NCBI GenBank assembly: GCA_016713365.1
Contig: JADJPG010000040.1
Location: forward strand, 25,724 to 89,723
Length of the DNA: 64,000 nucleotides
Reading direction: 5' to 3'
From: Verrucomicrobiota bacterium
GTDB taxonomy: Bacteria > Verrucomicrobiota > Verrucomicrobiia > Limisphaerales > JADJPG01
Shown here: positions 22,401 to 29,199 of the stretch, piece by piece
How positions within the stretch are numbered: the first letter of the stretch is position 1
How the letters are laid out: each line of letters begins with the position of its first letter
Notes under the pieces: generated by a model
What the model saw: only the letters and a program-made list of their open reading frames with translations
The model's database searches: none
Told to the model about the DNA's origin: nothing
Program-made: the position numbers and the translations under genes

Positions 22401-25400
22401 CTGACGAACGCGGATTCGCGCGTGATTGCGGCGACGTTGACGACGCTCTTCACACAGCGCTACGCGTCGCAACGCGCGGCGGATGTCGGGCAGATGAGGC
22501 CAATCATCCTCGCCGATCCGCGCAGCAACAGTCTCATTGTGACGGCGAACCAGGAGGATAATGGAACGATCGACGACCTGCTCAAGCGGCTCGATACGAA
22601 GCCGGAGAATCCGTCGCTGACGCTGACGGTGCTGCCGTTGAAGAAGAATGACTCGACGCGGGTGGCAGCGGTGTTGAAGACGGTGTTTGCGGCGCGGCTG
22701 CAGGCGCAGGCGTTGCCGGGACAGCCAGCGTTGCCGAGCGAACAGATCGAGGTGCAGCCCGATGCGTTGAACAACGCGCTGATCATTTCCGCGAGCAAGG
22801 AGAACCTGGAGTTGATTCAGGGCCTCGTCGCGAAGCTCGACACGGAGCCGACGGTGGACGGTGGTCTGCTCCAGACCTTCACGTTGCAGTTTGCGGATGC
22901 CCAGCGCGTGGCGACGATGTTGAACAGCCTGGTGCGTCAAGGGCTTTATCATCCCGGCCAGCCGTTGGGTGGCGGAGCCCGGGCGGCGGGTGGTCGCGAT
23001 GCGCTGGCGATCAGCGTGGACCCGCGCAGCAACACGCTTTTCGTCAGTGCGAGCCCGGAGAACCTGGCGGTGGTGAAATCGATCATCGAGAAGATCGACA
23101 CGAAGGACTTCTCGGATGCGACCAATGTGCGCGTCTACACGCTGAAGAACGCGAAAGCCAGCACGCTGGCGACGACATTGGAACAATTCTTCCGCGCCAA
23201 GCGCACGGCGGATTCCGTAGCGGTGAACGCAAACGAACGCAGCATCCCTGTGAGCGTGCTGGCGGACGACCGTATCAACTCCATCATCGTGACCGGCACG
23301 AAGGAGGCGTTTGAAGCTGTGGAACGATTGATGCCGCAGCTCGATGGCGACAGCACCTTCCACCGGCTGAACTTCCGCGTGTTCGCGCTCAAGAAGGCGA
23401 CGGCGCAGAAGCTTCAGCAGACGTTGCAGCCGATCTTTGCGAATCGTCCGCCGAAGGTGAAGGGCGAGCCGAACGATCCGATCACCATCATGGCCGATCC
23501 GTGGGTGAACGCGCTGCTTGTGGGCGCGTCGGCGGATGACATGAGCACGGTGGAGAGCTTGATCAATCAGCTCGATGCGGACGCGACGGACCGCGGATTG
23601 AGCATTCACGTCTTCCCGCTGGCGAAGGCGGATGCGCGCCGGGTGGCGACGACGGTGCAGTCGCTCTTCCGCGAGAACGCGCCGGGTTCGGTGGTGCCGG
23701 TGCAGGTCAACGCGGACGAACGCATCAACGCGATTGTGGTGTCGTGTGGCGAGACGGACGCGAAGCGCATCGGTGAGCTGGTGAAGAAGCTCGATACCGA
23801 GCAGGTGGCACGCGTGAGCGAGATTCGCGTGTTTCCGCTGAAGTTTGCCCGCGCGGATTCACTCTCCACGATGCTGAACACGGCGTTGAACACCAAGCCG
23901 ACGGCGTTGACGGAGCAGAGTCCGAACGCGCAGTCGGTGCTGCAGTTCATTTCGCGGACGGAAGGCGGGCAGGAGTTCGTCACGGCGGCGTTGAAGGAAG
24001 GCATCTTGATCACGCCGGACGCGCGGATGAACTCGCTGATCGTGAGCGGGCCGGTGGATTACATGGGGTTGATGGAACAAATCATCACTCGCCTCGACGC
24101 GAGCTCGCCGCAGCAGGCGAAGATCAAGGTGTTCCCGTTGAAGAACGCGGATGCAGAGCAAATGGCGCGATTGCTCATGCAGCTCTTCCGGATGACGCAG
24201 ACTGCGGCGCTGGCGAATGCGTCGCAGCGTTCGATTCAATACACGCTGGTGCGCAACACCGGGAACGGTGAAGGCGATCAGGAGGCGGCGAGCGCGACCG
24301 TGGGCACGGCGGAGCAGAACGCGCTGACGATTACGGTGGACCCGCGGACGAACAGTTTGCTGGTGGGTGGCACGGAGCACTATGTGGCGCTGGTGTCGCA
24401 GATTATCGATTCGCTGGACGCGACGGAGGCGAACGAACGGCGCACGGAAGTGGTGCGGCTGAAGAATTCGCAGGCGCAGGATGTGGCGACGGCGATCCGG
24501 AATTTTCTCGATCAGGAAAAGATCCGCACGACGCAGGGGCTGGCCCCGGACGAAATCGGGACTGCCCAGCGGCTTCTGGAACGCGAGGTGGCGGTGGTGG
24601 CTGAGCAGTTGAGCAACACTCTGCTGGTCTCGGCGAATCCCCGCTTTTTCGAACAGATCAAGGCCCTCATCGAAGAGTTGGACAAAGCGCAGCCACAGGT
24701 GCTGATCCAGGTGTTGCTGGCGGAGGTGACGCTGGACAAGGGCCTCGACCTCGGATTGAGCTGGACCTACGACAACGTGCCGTTCGCGGCTGGCATCACG
24801 GTGGACGAATCGAAGTGGATTGACGGCGGTTTCGCTTCGGCGGTCACCGGCGGCAAATACAGCTTTCTGCTCCAGGCGTTGGAAGAGGACGGGCGATTGG
24901 AGGTGCTCAGTCGTCCGCAGATTGTCACTTCGGACAACAAGGCCGCGACGATCAGCATCGGCCAGCGCGTGCCACTCATCACGGATACCCGGGTGACGGA
25001 GCTTACCGGCAACTCAATCAGCAACTATCGTTATGAAGATGTCGGAGTGAACTTGTCCGTGACGCCGAAGATCAGTCCGGACGGGACGGTGAAGCTGGAG
25101 ATCGGCACCACGAACAGCGCGGTGAGCAGCTCTTCAGTTCCGATCAGCAAGGATATCTCTGCGCCCATCATCAATCAGCGCCGCGCGAATACGACGGTGA
25201 GCGTGCCCAGCGGCCAGACGATTCTGATCGGCGGACTGATCGCCACCACGGACGACAAGCGCATGGTGAAGGTGCCTTGGCTCGGCGACATTCCGGTGAT
25301 CGGGGCGATGTTCCGCAAGAGCCACAATACGCGCGAGCGGAAGGAACTGTTGATTCTTTTGACTCCGCAGATTCTGAGCGGCAGCCAGGAAGAGGGAACC

Positions 25401-25562
25401 GTGAAGGACATGCAAAAGGTCACCCGTGAGCAACTCGACCGGTCGCGCATTCAGGACGAAATCAAACGAGACGATTTGCAAAAGCAATTGCTCGACCCGC
25501 TCTTTCCGAACATCGAACGCGAGAACAGTTCGCCGAAGGGTAAGGGTGACAAGAGTCTTTGA
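13449..25562 (+). CDS. gspD: Giant T2SS secretin GspD with about 44 N1-type repeat domains
   Basis: 4037 residues in one uninterrupted frame; ordinary GspD proteins have about 650-750. It starts with a signal peptide (MKRTTLSILVGCTLAASASA) and an N0 domain (about 37-115). I count about 44 consecutive N1/secretin_N-like units of about 82 residues, between residues 136 and 3748. Each has a first strand and helix (VFPLKNADAxxVAxxLxxLF-like) and a closing half (ITVDxRxNSLIVSG then a helix ending QLD). From about 3749 to 3975 comes a normal secretin channel: VLIQVLLAEVTLDKG, SRPQIVTSDNKAA, VPSGQTILIGGLI and the signature VPWLGDIPVIGAMF. A charged tail follows that could be a pilotin-binding S-domain. 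A Pro/Ala/Gln-rich linker interrupts unit 28. Units 15-22 form a recent tandem superrepeat. It follows the gspM-like gene by 40 nt. Confidence 0.93.
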   Translation: MKRTTLSILVGCTLAASASAQNATKPAPAAAAAQPARNIRFQFDGMPYSDVVERFAQMAGKPLIADTNITGTITYNDPTAYSYTEALDTLNIMLSMKGLMLIESGNYLRLVPFKELPAMPLRILRGTDATGDVRPGEVVTVVLDIKNLESKEIVDSITSMLSNAGSVAALPKGRGMIVTDRLANIQRVRALLATIDTEATVNRQMKTYTLLHASGAIVSDLLNRTFGIATAPKRTTYNPNSKAMEVLPPDPNDYITSVYDEASRTMVLFGPNERLTLAEELINKFEQKDGPGGDVRIYFPQSIKADELANVIRQAIPGVAAPGDTAANAATKARVIADASQNRLIVAAPIPGQLEQIDQLISRLDKGAVGTVGGTTNVPLRSQSVQLTKVFRPRAADSTNLASILTQALTRRSASGQMVTTASVSHDPASGSVVLSGSPGDLQIASDIVTQLETGTTSPVRLQTKFIDVGSATEAKRIQPMVEQLYRDQVSSGAFSAGPHAKIMADADSGRIIVTASEEHLSRVEDIIRQLRSDKAQTQSRRLQIITLKNSRAEAALPNIQNLIADRMSERRFSDVPKPSIIADAPNNRLLVTATDEQITAIQQVVTVVDVAPAAVKREMRVIPLRAKPAAEVIPTVTSLLEQTADAPSNPLLAPKLMADPTGKQIIVLAMASDFERIEKLVAQFDATAATSAPRQFRAVELFGRNAADLTPLVTQLYTEQLRGQPEPPGGPATVLAETKENRIMVSGAEQEITRVEAIIRQLDPAGRKGSKEETRVIRMKAALAAELASLVEKSLNAQSQQVKVLVDARSNSLVVSGDSAAVEAASEVIRQLDTRSDVQPREMRIIELKQGDANTISSIANNLAVELIKDQRGPDYTPQTRITPDATSNRLIVSGPKDELNTVSKVVEQLDQAPEAAGGARVFKLVSADAAQVVGVVSNAMLKFDNRNKPIQRVTISLDRESNSIIIAGPRNDLKDAENIIQRLDNEGIDPTATGATAGKARELKIMDVQSTDVDGLAALAMKVFSAQNAGRTVTNLVSITPEPNGKRLIVLAPSGVLSQVETVVATLDSKPDQGVRELHVVDSKNGSVTELLPNVQRIYTEQTQGRSGKPATIYPDSSGRRLAVFGTKEQAAQVQQIVDVLASETRAPRETKTFDFGRLAEAQRILPIAQQLYRDQLVNNPSMGAADAQLISDGKTGRLIVSARADQLKVIEEIVSRLQITATTNQTSRETKAFEVGSAADVQRLQPLVQQLYTDQWRDKAETDPADAQIVADPRAGRIIVTGKPEHVKQIEVILQQLGTNKARTEARDTRIFDLTTASAVELAATVRTLYLEQAKARLGAQQPDTMITPDAGGNRLIVVGDTNELNEIEGIIQKLDKVSAQSASARVFKLKSADPQKVSEILTTSLVRFDAYGRPQKRATVSVDAKTRTLIVTGDPKELGSVATIIEQLDQSLGAQPDRKMKVLTLKQGKVSELLGKVRQLYNDQLTAQPDLATTDILMMEDAASNQLLLAGNDRQIALVEQILDNLQAAAMTRGERETKFIEVGQVDELNRLMPLVQQLYQERWKHREVGDPADAFIITDAKNGRFIVTGRTNHLVEIEQIVAQLRATDAGAPRDTRIYDLSTANAAELATTVRSLYLDQARTRPAAQPQETLILPDGTSNRLIVAGATNELNVVEDIIKKLDKVSSQSGTVRLFKLKSADPNKVMEVLGNALMSYDAYGRPRRRVGITVDAKTRTIVVAGDPKELQALQNASVIIEQLDNALGAQADRKIKVVALKQGKAAELSPKVRQLYNDQLTAQPDLAVNDVLIMEDGPANQLILAGSEPQLKVLESIITDLQSASINQGPRETKIFTVGQAEDVTKLHGIVQQLYQDRWKSRDAGDPPDAQLIADTANGRIVATGRTNHIAELTSIVEMLKEAGAGSKRDVHVVSLQRNSAQAVSSMINQLFAKQVASTDPADRLVLSALQDDRTLVVEAAEKTFERVSDVVKKIDDTETSVQNVIQTVHLKKGRADNLAEAINAALTNRVGTALAKRVSVTPVLGANSLLINGPTNAVEDVMKLVRELDTESEAGDIEVRIYKLENGAAKEVSSILDDLLQNVSRYQARTRTGRFIQANVSIDARANSLIIAGTPAHFAVVEKILPTLDKQPERSDRDVQFIWLRKAKAYDVVSKVEAVFDGRDSKEKPVIEADPLNNSVTVIARRGDLAQIQDLINRLDDSSKDTSMQVRLRPLERVAAEQMAKMLLNIYPQMGSGQVRVVEKTTAPKAVAPGVPGGAVAPQGQQQNQPPTAPAPAPAATPAQPGAQTTPDTNVVQEVVISVDKVANALILSGPAQELDNLDRIITDLSFNFWGNESEFRLFPLKDADPVVAARTLTELLRQEPVPVQGQPGQPPQMRTQQPKITVVAEPRTRSIIVRARPTDFPLLETLINQLDAAGQVTQVEFRVVPLTNAPPEKVLPLVQQMVTQLNVSRPGEPLSVTIDARSRGLLVVGRDTVLTQVEKMIRQLDTPSEFTEAEVLMVSLKKANATQLAGVLQSLLRPGAQGELTSEARELQEQVRRLKIQNEAGQSVLLDLSKPIKISADPVAGQGGANRLIISSTADNLKALGAVVAMMDTVPVTEDAVVKVMALKFADASSVAQTLTTIFMQGRQLAIGPTGPNAQPAGPQGKALVNPLNVAIDPRANAVILSGQIETMNLAMQLIADIDKPLDRFVTEVKLFRLKHASATKMVPLLQSVFTEGPSVPGTEGLSTQVSRLKTFKDGGVTNLTSAPKTRTALTIQADDLANILVVAARSDMLPLIGDVIDQLDIPAASGLETVRIYPMTHADPSAIQKILNDIYNSPRATTAVRAEDKPIITVDARTSALVVAGNSKSFAVIEGLLTQLDQKLAFELRDIRIIPLDNADATVVAANVQRLMDARVTQRATLNQGTADTLKVTILADLRSNALLVAGGRESFDMVESLAKQLDKASPALSGRIRLIALTNADSRVIAATLTTLFTQRYASQRAADVGQMRPIILADPRSNSLIVTANQEDNGTIDDLLKRLDTKPENPSLTLTVLPLKKNDSTRVAAVLKTVFAARLQAQALPGQPALPSEQIEVQPDALNNALIISASKENLELIQGLVAKLDTEPTVDGGLLQTFTLQFADAQRVATMLNSLVRQGLYHPGQPLGGGARAAGGRDALAISVDPRSNTLFVSASPENLAVVKSIIEKIDTKDFSDATNVRVYTLKNAKASTLATTLEQFFRAKRTADSVAVNANERSIPVSVLADDRINSIIVTGTKEAFEAVERLMPQLDGDSTFHRLNFRVFALKKATAQKLQQTLQPIFANRPPKVKGEPNDPITIMADPWVNALLVGASADDMSTVESLINQLDADATDRGLSIHVFPLAKADARRVATTVQSLFRENAPGSVVPVQVNADERINAIVVSCGETDAKRIGELVKKLDTEQVARVSEIRVFPLKFARADSLSTMLNTALNTKPTALTEQSPNAQSVLQFISRTEGGQEFVTAALKEGILITPDARMNSLIVSGPVDYMGLMEQIITRLDASSPQQAKIKVFPLKNADAEQMARLLMQLFRMTQTAALANASQRSIQYTLVRNTGNGEGDQEAASATVGTAEQNALTITVDPRTNSLLVGGTEHYVALVSQIIDSLDATEANERRTEVVRLKNSQAQDVATAIRNFLDQEKIRTTQGLAPDEIGTAQRLLEREVAVVAEQLSNTLLVSANPRFFEQIKALIEELDKAQPQVLIQVLLAEVTLDKGLDLGLSWTYDNVPFAAGITVDESKWIDGGFASAVTGGKYSFLLQALEEDGRLEVLSRPQIVTSDNKAATISIGQRVPLITDTRVTELTGNSISNYRYEDVGVNLSVTPKISPDGTVKLEIGTTNSAVSSSSVPISKDISAPIINQRRANTTVSVPSGQTILIGGLIATTDDKRMVKVPWLGDIPVIGAMFRKSHNTRERKELLILLTPQILSGSQEEGTVKDMQKVTREQLDRSRIQDEIKRDDLQKQLLDPLFPNIERENSSPKGKGDKSL
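17136..18062 (+). repeat. Superrepeat copy A inside gspD (four N1 domains, 927 bp)
   Basis: Codes for N1-type units 15-18, from SRETKAFEVGSAADVQ to the unit containing VRQLYNDQLTAQPDL. The next 933 bp repeat the same four units in the same order, with closely similar protein and DNA. For example, the codons for RQLYNDQLTAQPDLA differ only at a few third positions between copies. Domain units within one copy differ much more from each other than from their counterparts in the next copy, so the four-domain block was duplicated as a whole. Confidence 0.85.
18063..18995 (+). repeat. Superrepeat copy B inside gspD (933 bp), followed by a partial copy C
   Basis: Second copy of the four-domain block (units 19-22, ERETKFIEVGQVDELN onward). 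It is 6 bp longer than copy A because of a two-residue insertion in LQNASVIIEQLD. A partial third copy begins at 18996 (PRETKIFTVGQAEDV) and covers one unit to about 19215 before sequence similarity drops. Units 10-14 look like a more diverged copy of the same block (ARVFKLVSADAAQVVGV... and RETKTFDFGRLAEAQ). Confidence 0.83.
20248..20397 (+). repeat. Low-complexity Pro/Ala/Gln linker in the secretin array
   Basis: About 50 codons within N1 unit 28 of gspD read as a disordered Ala/Pro/Gln/Gly stretch (VAPQGQQQNQPPTAPAPAP and so on). It sits in the loop between the two halves of the unit, the same place where other units have short variable loops. It keeps the frame and probably forms a flexible loop on the ring surface. 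Confidence 0.75.
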
Positions 25563-26100
25563 CGTTTTTACGCGGGCCGCGAATTTGGTTGAGACAGGCC
25601 TCGCCATTCGGGCTGCGGTGCTGATTCTCGCTTGTGCCGTCCTGGCATCGACCTTGTGCGGTTGTGCGGGTGGCGCTGCGGGCAAAAGCGCTGCAGCTAC
25701 TGCCGTGGAGAGTATCCACGTTCTAAGCGTTCCAGTAGCGGTGGACTTCGATGGTGTGCCGGGGCCGGATGGCTTCGCTGTTACCGTATTTGCCAAGGGA
25801 CTCAAAAGCGCCAAGGGTGTTCCGTTACCTGATGGCAAGCTGGAGTTGTTGATGTATGACGGTTTGTTTCTTGAAGGGAAGCCATCAGGGGCCGAGCCCT
25901 TACGAGTCTGGCGTTTTTCCCGCTCCGAACTGAAGCTGCACTCGGGAAAGAGTGCGGTTGGAACCGGCTACCGCTTCACGCTCCGCTGGGAGGAGGCGCG
26001 TCCGACGAAGTCCCGAATCAGCATTGTCGTGCGTTATCTGCCCGTCTCAGGCCCGCCGGTGGTTTCGGCGCCGAGTTCCGTGGCGATTGGGACGAAGTAG
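25546..26100 (+). CDS. Small lipoprotein of unknown function downstream of gspD
   Basis: About 184 residues from the GTG at 25546, which overlaps the end of gspD by 17 nt. A hydrophobic signal (IRAAVLILACAVLASTLCGC) ends with a lipobox-like LCGC; a second C is nearby. The mature part has FDGVPGPDGFAVTVFAKGLKSAKGVPLPDGKLELLMYDG and ends in alternating polar and hydrophobic strands, suggesting one beta domain. I do not recognise a named family. Lipoproteins encoded right behind a secretin can act as pilotins, so this is a candidate pilotin for the giant GspD by position only. Confidence 0.68.
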   Translation: MTRVFDVFTRAANLVETGLAIRAAVLILACAVLASTLCGCAGGAAGKSAAATAVESIHVLSVPVAVDFDGVPGPDGFAVTVFAKGLKSAKGVPLPDGKLELLMYDGLFLEGKPSGAEPLRVWRFSRSELKLHSGKSAVGTGYRFTLRWEEARPTKSRISIVVRYLPVSGPPVVSAPSSVAIGTK

Positions 26101-26249
26101 TTGGTTTGGCGAGGTGGGAGAGGTTTGGTTTCGGAGGCGGTGCAGGAGAGGAGGAACCATGGTAGCAAAAACGGCTCATTTATTGGGCTGGAAAGAAATT
26201 GCTGCAATAAGAGCAAACTGGTATCAACGCCTTCACCACCGCTGAAGTT

Positions 26250-26990
26250 ATGGAGAAGACGACGACTATTCATCCTCAGAGGGGATCTTTCGAGACTACC
26301 CATTGGACGGTTGTGCTCGCGGCCGCCGGTCAGGATTCGGCGCAGGCGCGAACGGCGTTCGGCAGGCTCTACGGGGACTATTGGTATCCCCTCTATGCGT
26401 TTGCGCGTCGGCGCGGGGCGTCGCCCGAGGAAGCCCAGGATCTGGCGCAGGAGTTTTTTACCCGGCTGTTGGAAAAGCAGTCTTTGGAGGGAATCCAGCG
26501 GGAGGGCGGCAAGTTCAGGTCGTTTTTGCTGCGGTCGTTCGACAACTTTCTGATCAAGGAGCGGGAACGTCGCAATGCCCTCAAGCGTGGCGGTGGAATC
26601 CCGGCGTTGTCCCTGCAGATGGAAGATGCCGAGGCCCGCTACACCCTCGATCCAGCGGACGCGGCGACGCCGGAGTCGCATTACGAGCGCCAGTGGGCGC
26701 TGACATTGCTGGACCACGTGCTGCAACGGCTGCGAGGTGAATGGATGGCTTCGGGCAAGGAGGCATTTTTCTTGGACATGCAGCCGCATTTGCAGGGTGA
26801 GAAGTCGGGCCGGCCATACGCTGAGATCGCGGAGCGCCACGGCATGACCGAAAGCGCCGTGAAAGTGGCGGTGCATCGGGTGCGGGTCCGGTATGGGGAA
26901 TTGTTACGGCAGGAAATTGGGCGAACGGTCAGTACGGCGGCAGAGGTGGAGGATGAACTGCGCCATTTAATTACGGTGATGGGGCGCTGA
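26250..26990 (+). CDS. ECF-type RNA polymerase sigma factor (FETTHW group)
   Basis: 246 residues. Near the N-terminus is GSFETTHWTVVLAAAGQD, a hallmark of ECF-like sigma factors common in Planctomycetes and Verrucomicrobia. Region 2 follows (AFGRLYGDYWYPLYAFARRRGASPEEAQDLAQEFFTRLLE), and region 4 ends with the helix-turn-helix YAEIAERHGMTESAVKVAVHRVRVRYGELLR. There is no obvious anti-sigma gene; a Ser/Thr kinase gene follows 53 nt later. In known cases kinase-linked ECF factors are controlled by phosphorylation, and that is inferred here. A shared promoter-like motif before three nearby genes may be its target. Confidence 0.9.
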   Translation: MEKTTTIHPQRGSFETTHWTVVLAAAGQDSAQARTAFGRLYGDYWYPLYAFARRRGASPEEAQDLAQEFFTRLLEKQSLEGIQREGGKFRSFLLRSFDNFLIKERERRNALKRGGGIPALSLQMEDAEARYTLDPADAATPESHYERQWALTLLDHVLQRLRGEWMASGKEAFFLDMQPHLQGEKSGRPYAEIAERHGMTESAVKVAVHRVRVRYGELLRQEIGRTVSTAAEVEDELRHLITVMGR

Positions 26991-26997
26991 TCTTTTT

Positions 26998-27025
26998 TTG
27001 TAACCTCTGCTTCCGTCTCCGGTGG
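26998..27025 (+). promoter_or_regulatory. Bipartite promoter-like motif, copy 1 (before the sensor kinase)
   Basis: TTGTAAC (26998-27004) followed by CTCTG, ten bases and CGGTGG (27020-27025). The distance from TGTAAC to GGTG is 16 nt, the spacing of ECF promoters. The same layout occurs at 32101 and 33725. If it is a promoter, transcription should start around 27030-27034, so the kinase ATG at 27044 rather than 27029 would be used. The layout is observed; promoter activity is an inference. Confidence 0.6.
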
Positions 27026-27043
27026 GATATGGCGGAAGTGTCG

Positions 27044-29196
27044 ATGCGATTTTGTGCTGAATGTGGAAAGCAGGTCCCGCCCGGGGCCTGGGGCGAGCTT
27101 TGTCCGCATTGCTTGTTCCTGCGTGGCGCGGCGGCGGTGGTGCCCTTTGGCGACGCGCTGCTCGGGGTCGTGGGGGATTACGAACTGCAGGAGGAAATTG
27201 CCCGCGGCGGGATGGGAGAGTGGTCTACAGGGCGTGGCAGAAGAGTCTGAAACGCCATGTTGCCCTCAAGATGATGCTCGCCGGACAGCACGCGACTGAG
27301 GAGCAGGTCCGGCGATTCAAGGCGGAGGCGATCGCGGGCGGGGTGTTGCATCACCCGAACATCGTGGGAGTTCACGAAGTCGGCAGTCATGAGAGCCTGC
27401 CCTACATCGTGATGGATCTGGTCGACGGCCCTAGCCTCTCGCGAATGCTGAAGGAAGGGCCGCTGCCGGTGGAGCAGGCCGCCAGTTACCTGAAGACGAT
27501 TTCTGAGGCGATTCACTTCGCGCATTCCCGGGGCATTCTTCACCGCGACTTGAAGCCGTCGAACGTGTTGATTGATTCGAGCAATCAACCGCGGGTGATG
27601 GATTTCGGACTCGCGAAGAACCTCGCTGCGGATGCCAGCCTGACGGCGACGGGGTCAGTCCATGGCTCACCCAGTTACATGCCTCCGGAGCAGGCGAGGG
27701 GAGATCGGAAGCAGGTGGGTGTGCGGAGCGACGTCTATTCGCTCGGCGCCATGCTGTATCATTTGTTGACCGGTCGCCCGCCCTTCGTGGCGCAGACGAT
27801 TGCCGCCACCTTGCAACAAGTGGAGACGGCCGAGCCACTCGCTCCGCGGTTGTTGAATTCGAGCGTACCGAAGGATTTGGAGACCATTTGCTTCAAATGC
27901 CTGGAGAAGGATCCGGAGCGTCGTTACGCCTCAGCCGGCGAGCTGGCGGAGGAACTGGGCCGGTTTCTCAAGGATGAGCCGATTCACGCCCGTCCGATTG
28001 GCCGGCCTGAAAAAGCGTGGCGCTGGTGCCGGCGCAATCCGCTGGCAGCCAGCTTTGCCGGAACGGTCTGCGTGGCGCTGGCCGTCTCACTCTGGTTGCT
28101 GGTGCTGGTCAACGAGGCGAAGAACAAGCAGGTGGAGCTGACGCGAGACGCAAAGCAGTTCAACTTGGAGAAGGACGCCGCCGCCAGGCGGGTGTTGAGG
28201 ATGGTCGAAGAGAATCTGGCAGGGATTTGGGCGAATAGTGCCAAGCCAGATCTGGACATCATTTCCGAGGACGTTGCCGCTCTCTCTGGTCTCGCCATTT
28301 TGCCGGTCACCAACCTCGCCGCGTCGGTTCGTTGGAAGATGGGAGCGGTGACGGATGAAGATCCGGTAGGGCGGGTGCGGCAGTTTGGATTGCTCATCTC
28401 GAATATCGAGTCCAACGCCAGTCGGCTCCTGGAACGGGAAGTTCGGGTCGATTTGCGGCTCTACAAGTTCCAGCAGGATTTTGGCAGGGACTTGTGTAAT
28501 GGAGTAATGGATTTTGGTCGCCTGGGCGCGCGCCAGTTCCTGACGCTGCGGCGAAGCAATCCGGGACTCATCCCGATGGTGATGCCGACCAATTCCTTCA
28601 AGGAAGGAATCATGTTCTCCCGGAGCAACTCACCCATTCGGACCCTCGCTGACGTAAGGGGACGCGCCGTGGCATTTGGAGACACCAACTCGACGATCAG
28701 CTTCTGGGCTCAGATCAATCTGGCGGAGCTCGGCATCAATGCTGCCAACCTCTCACGCTACGACTACCTCGACAGCACTTTGGATTTTGCCGACGAGGTG
28801 TTGAACGTTGGGTTGTCTAATGCCGTGCGCAAGGTCGGTTACCTGCACAGTCACGCCAAGGTGATCGAGGGAGTTCTCGACGGGAAATACGATGTTGGTG
28901 TGGCGAATCTGAAGGCGTTTTTGGCCTTCAAGGACCGAGGGCTCGTTGCCATCCCCGATTCCCAGTTCACCAGCTGCCGCAATGTCTTCGTAGCGAGGCC
29001 GAATACTGATCCCGCCTCGGTGGACGCGATCATTGAGATCATGACCAACCTTCAGGGATACTGGCTGCAGCGGCTCCCGGACGCTTCGTTGGGTTACGAG
29101 CGTGCGAAGTTGAGTGCCTATGCGCACGAAGAGCTTTGGCTGGATCGGGGTTTGGTCCATCTTCCCGTTCAAGCCGCAATCGCAGTAAGGAGGTAA
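27044..29196 (+). CDS. Ser/Thr protein kinase with C-terminal PhnD-like extracytoplasmic sensor domain (one frameshift)
   Basis: About 716 residues. An N-terminal zinc ribbon (FCAECGK ... LCPHCLF) leads into a Hanks-type kinase. The Gly loop IARGGMG-VVYRAWQ is split by a break at 27216-27220, where AG appears duplicated in GGGAGAGTGG; removing two bases restores it. Conserved sites are the catalytic loop HRDLKPSN, DFGLAKN, the SPSYMPPEQARG activation segment, the VAL-K lysine and SDVYSLGAML. One TM helix lies at FAGTVCVALAVSLWLLVLV. The outer part matches periplasmic phosphate/phosphonate-type binding proteins (PhnD/SBP type: VMPTNSFKEGIMFSRSNSPIRTLADVRGRAVAFGD ... YLHSHAKVIEGVLDGKYDVGVA ... 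VFVARPN). This makes a one-protein receptor kinase beside an ECF sigma factor. Confidence 0.85.
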
Positions 29197-29199
29197 GTC

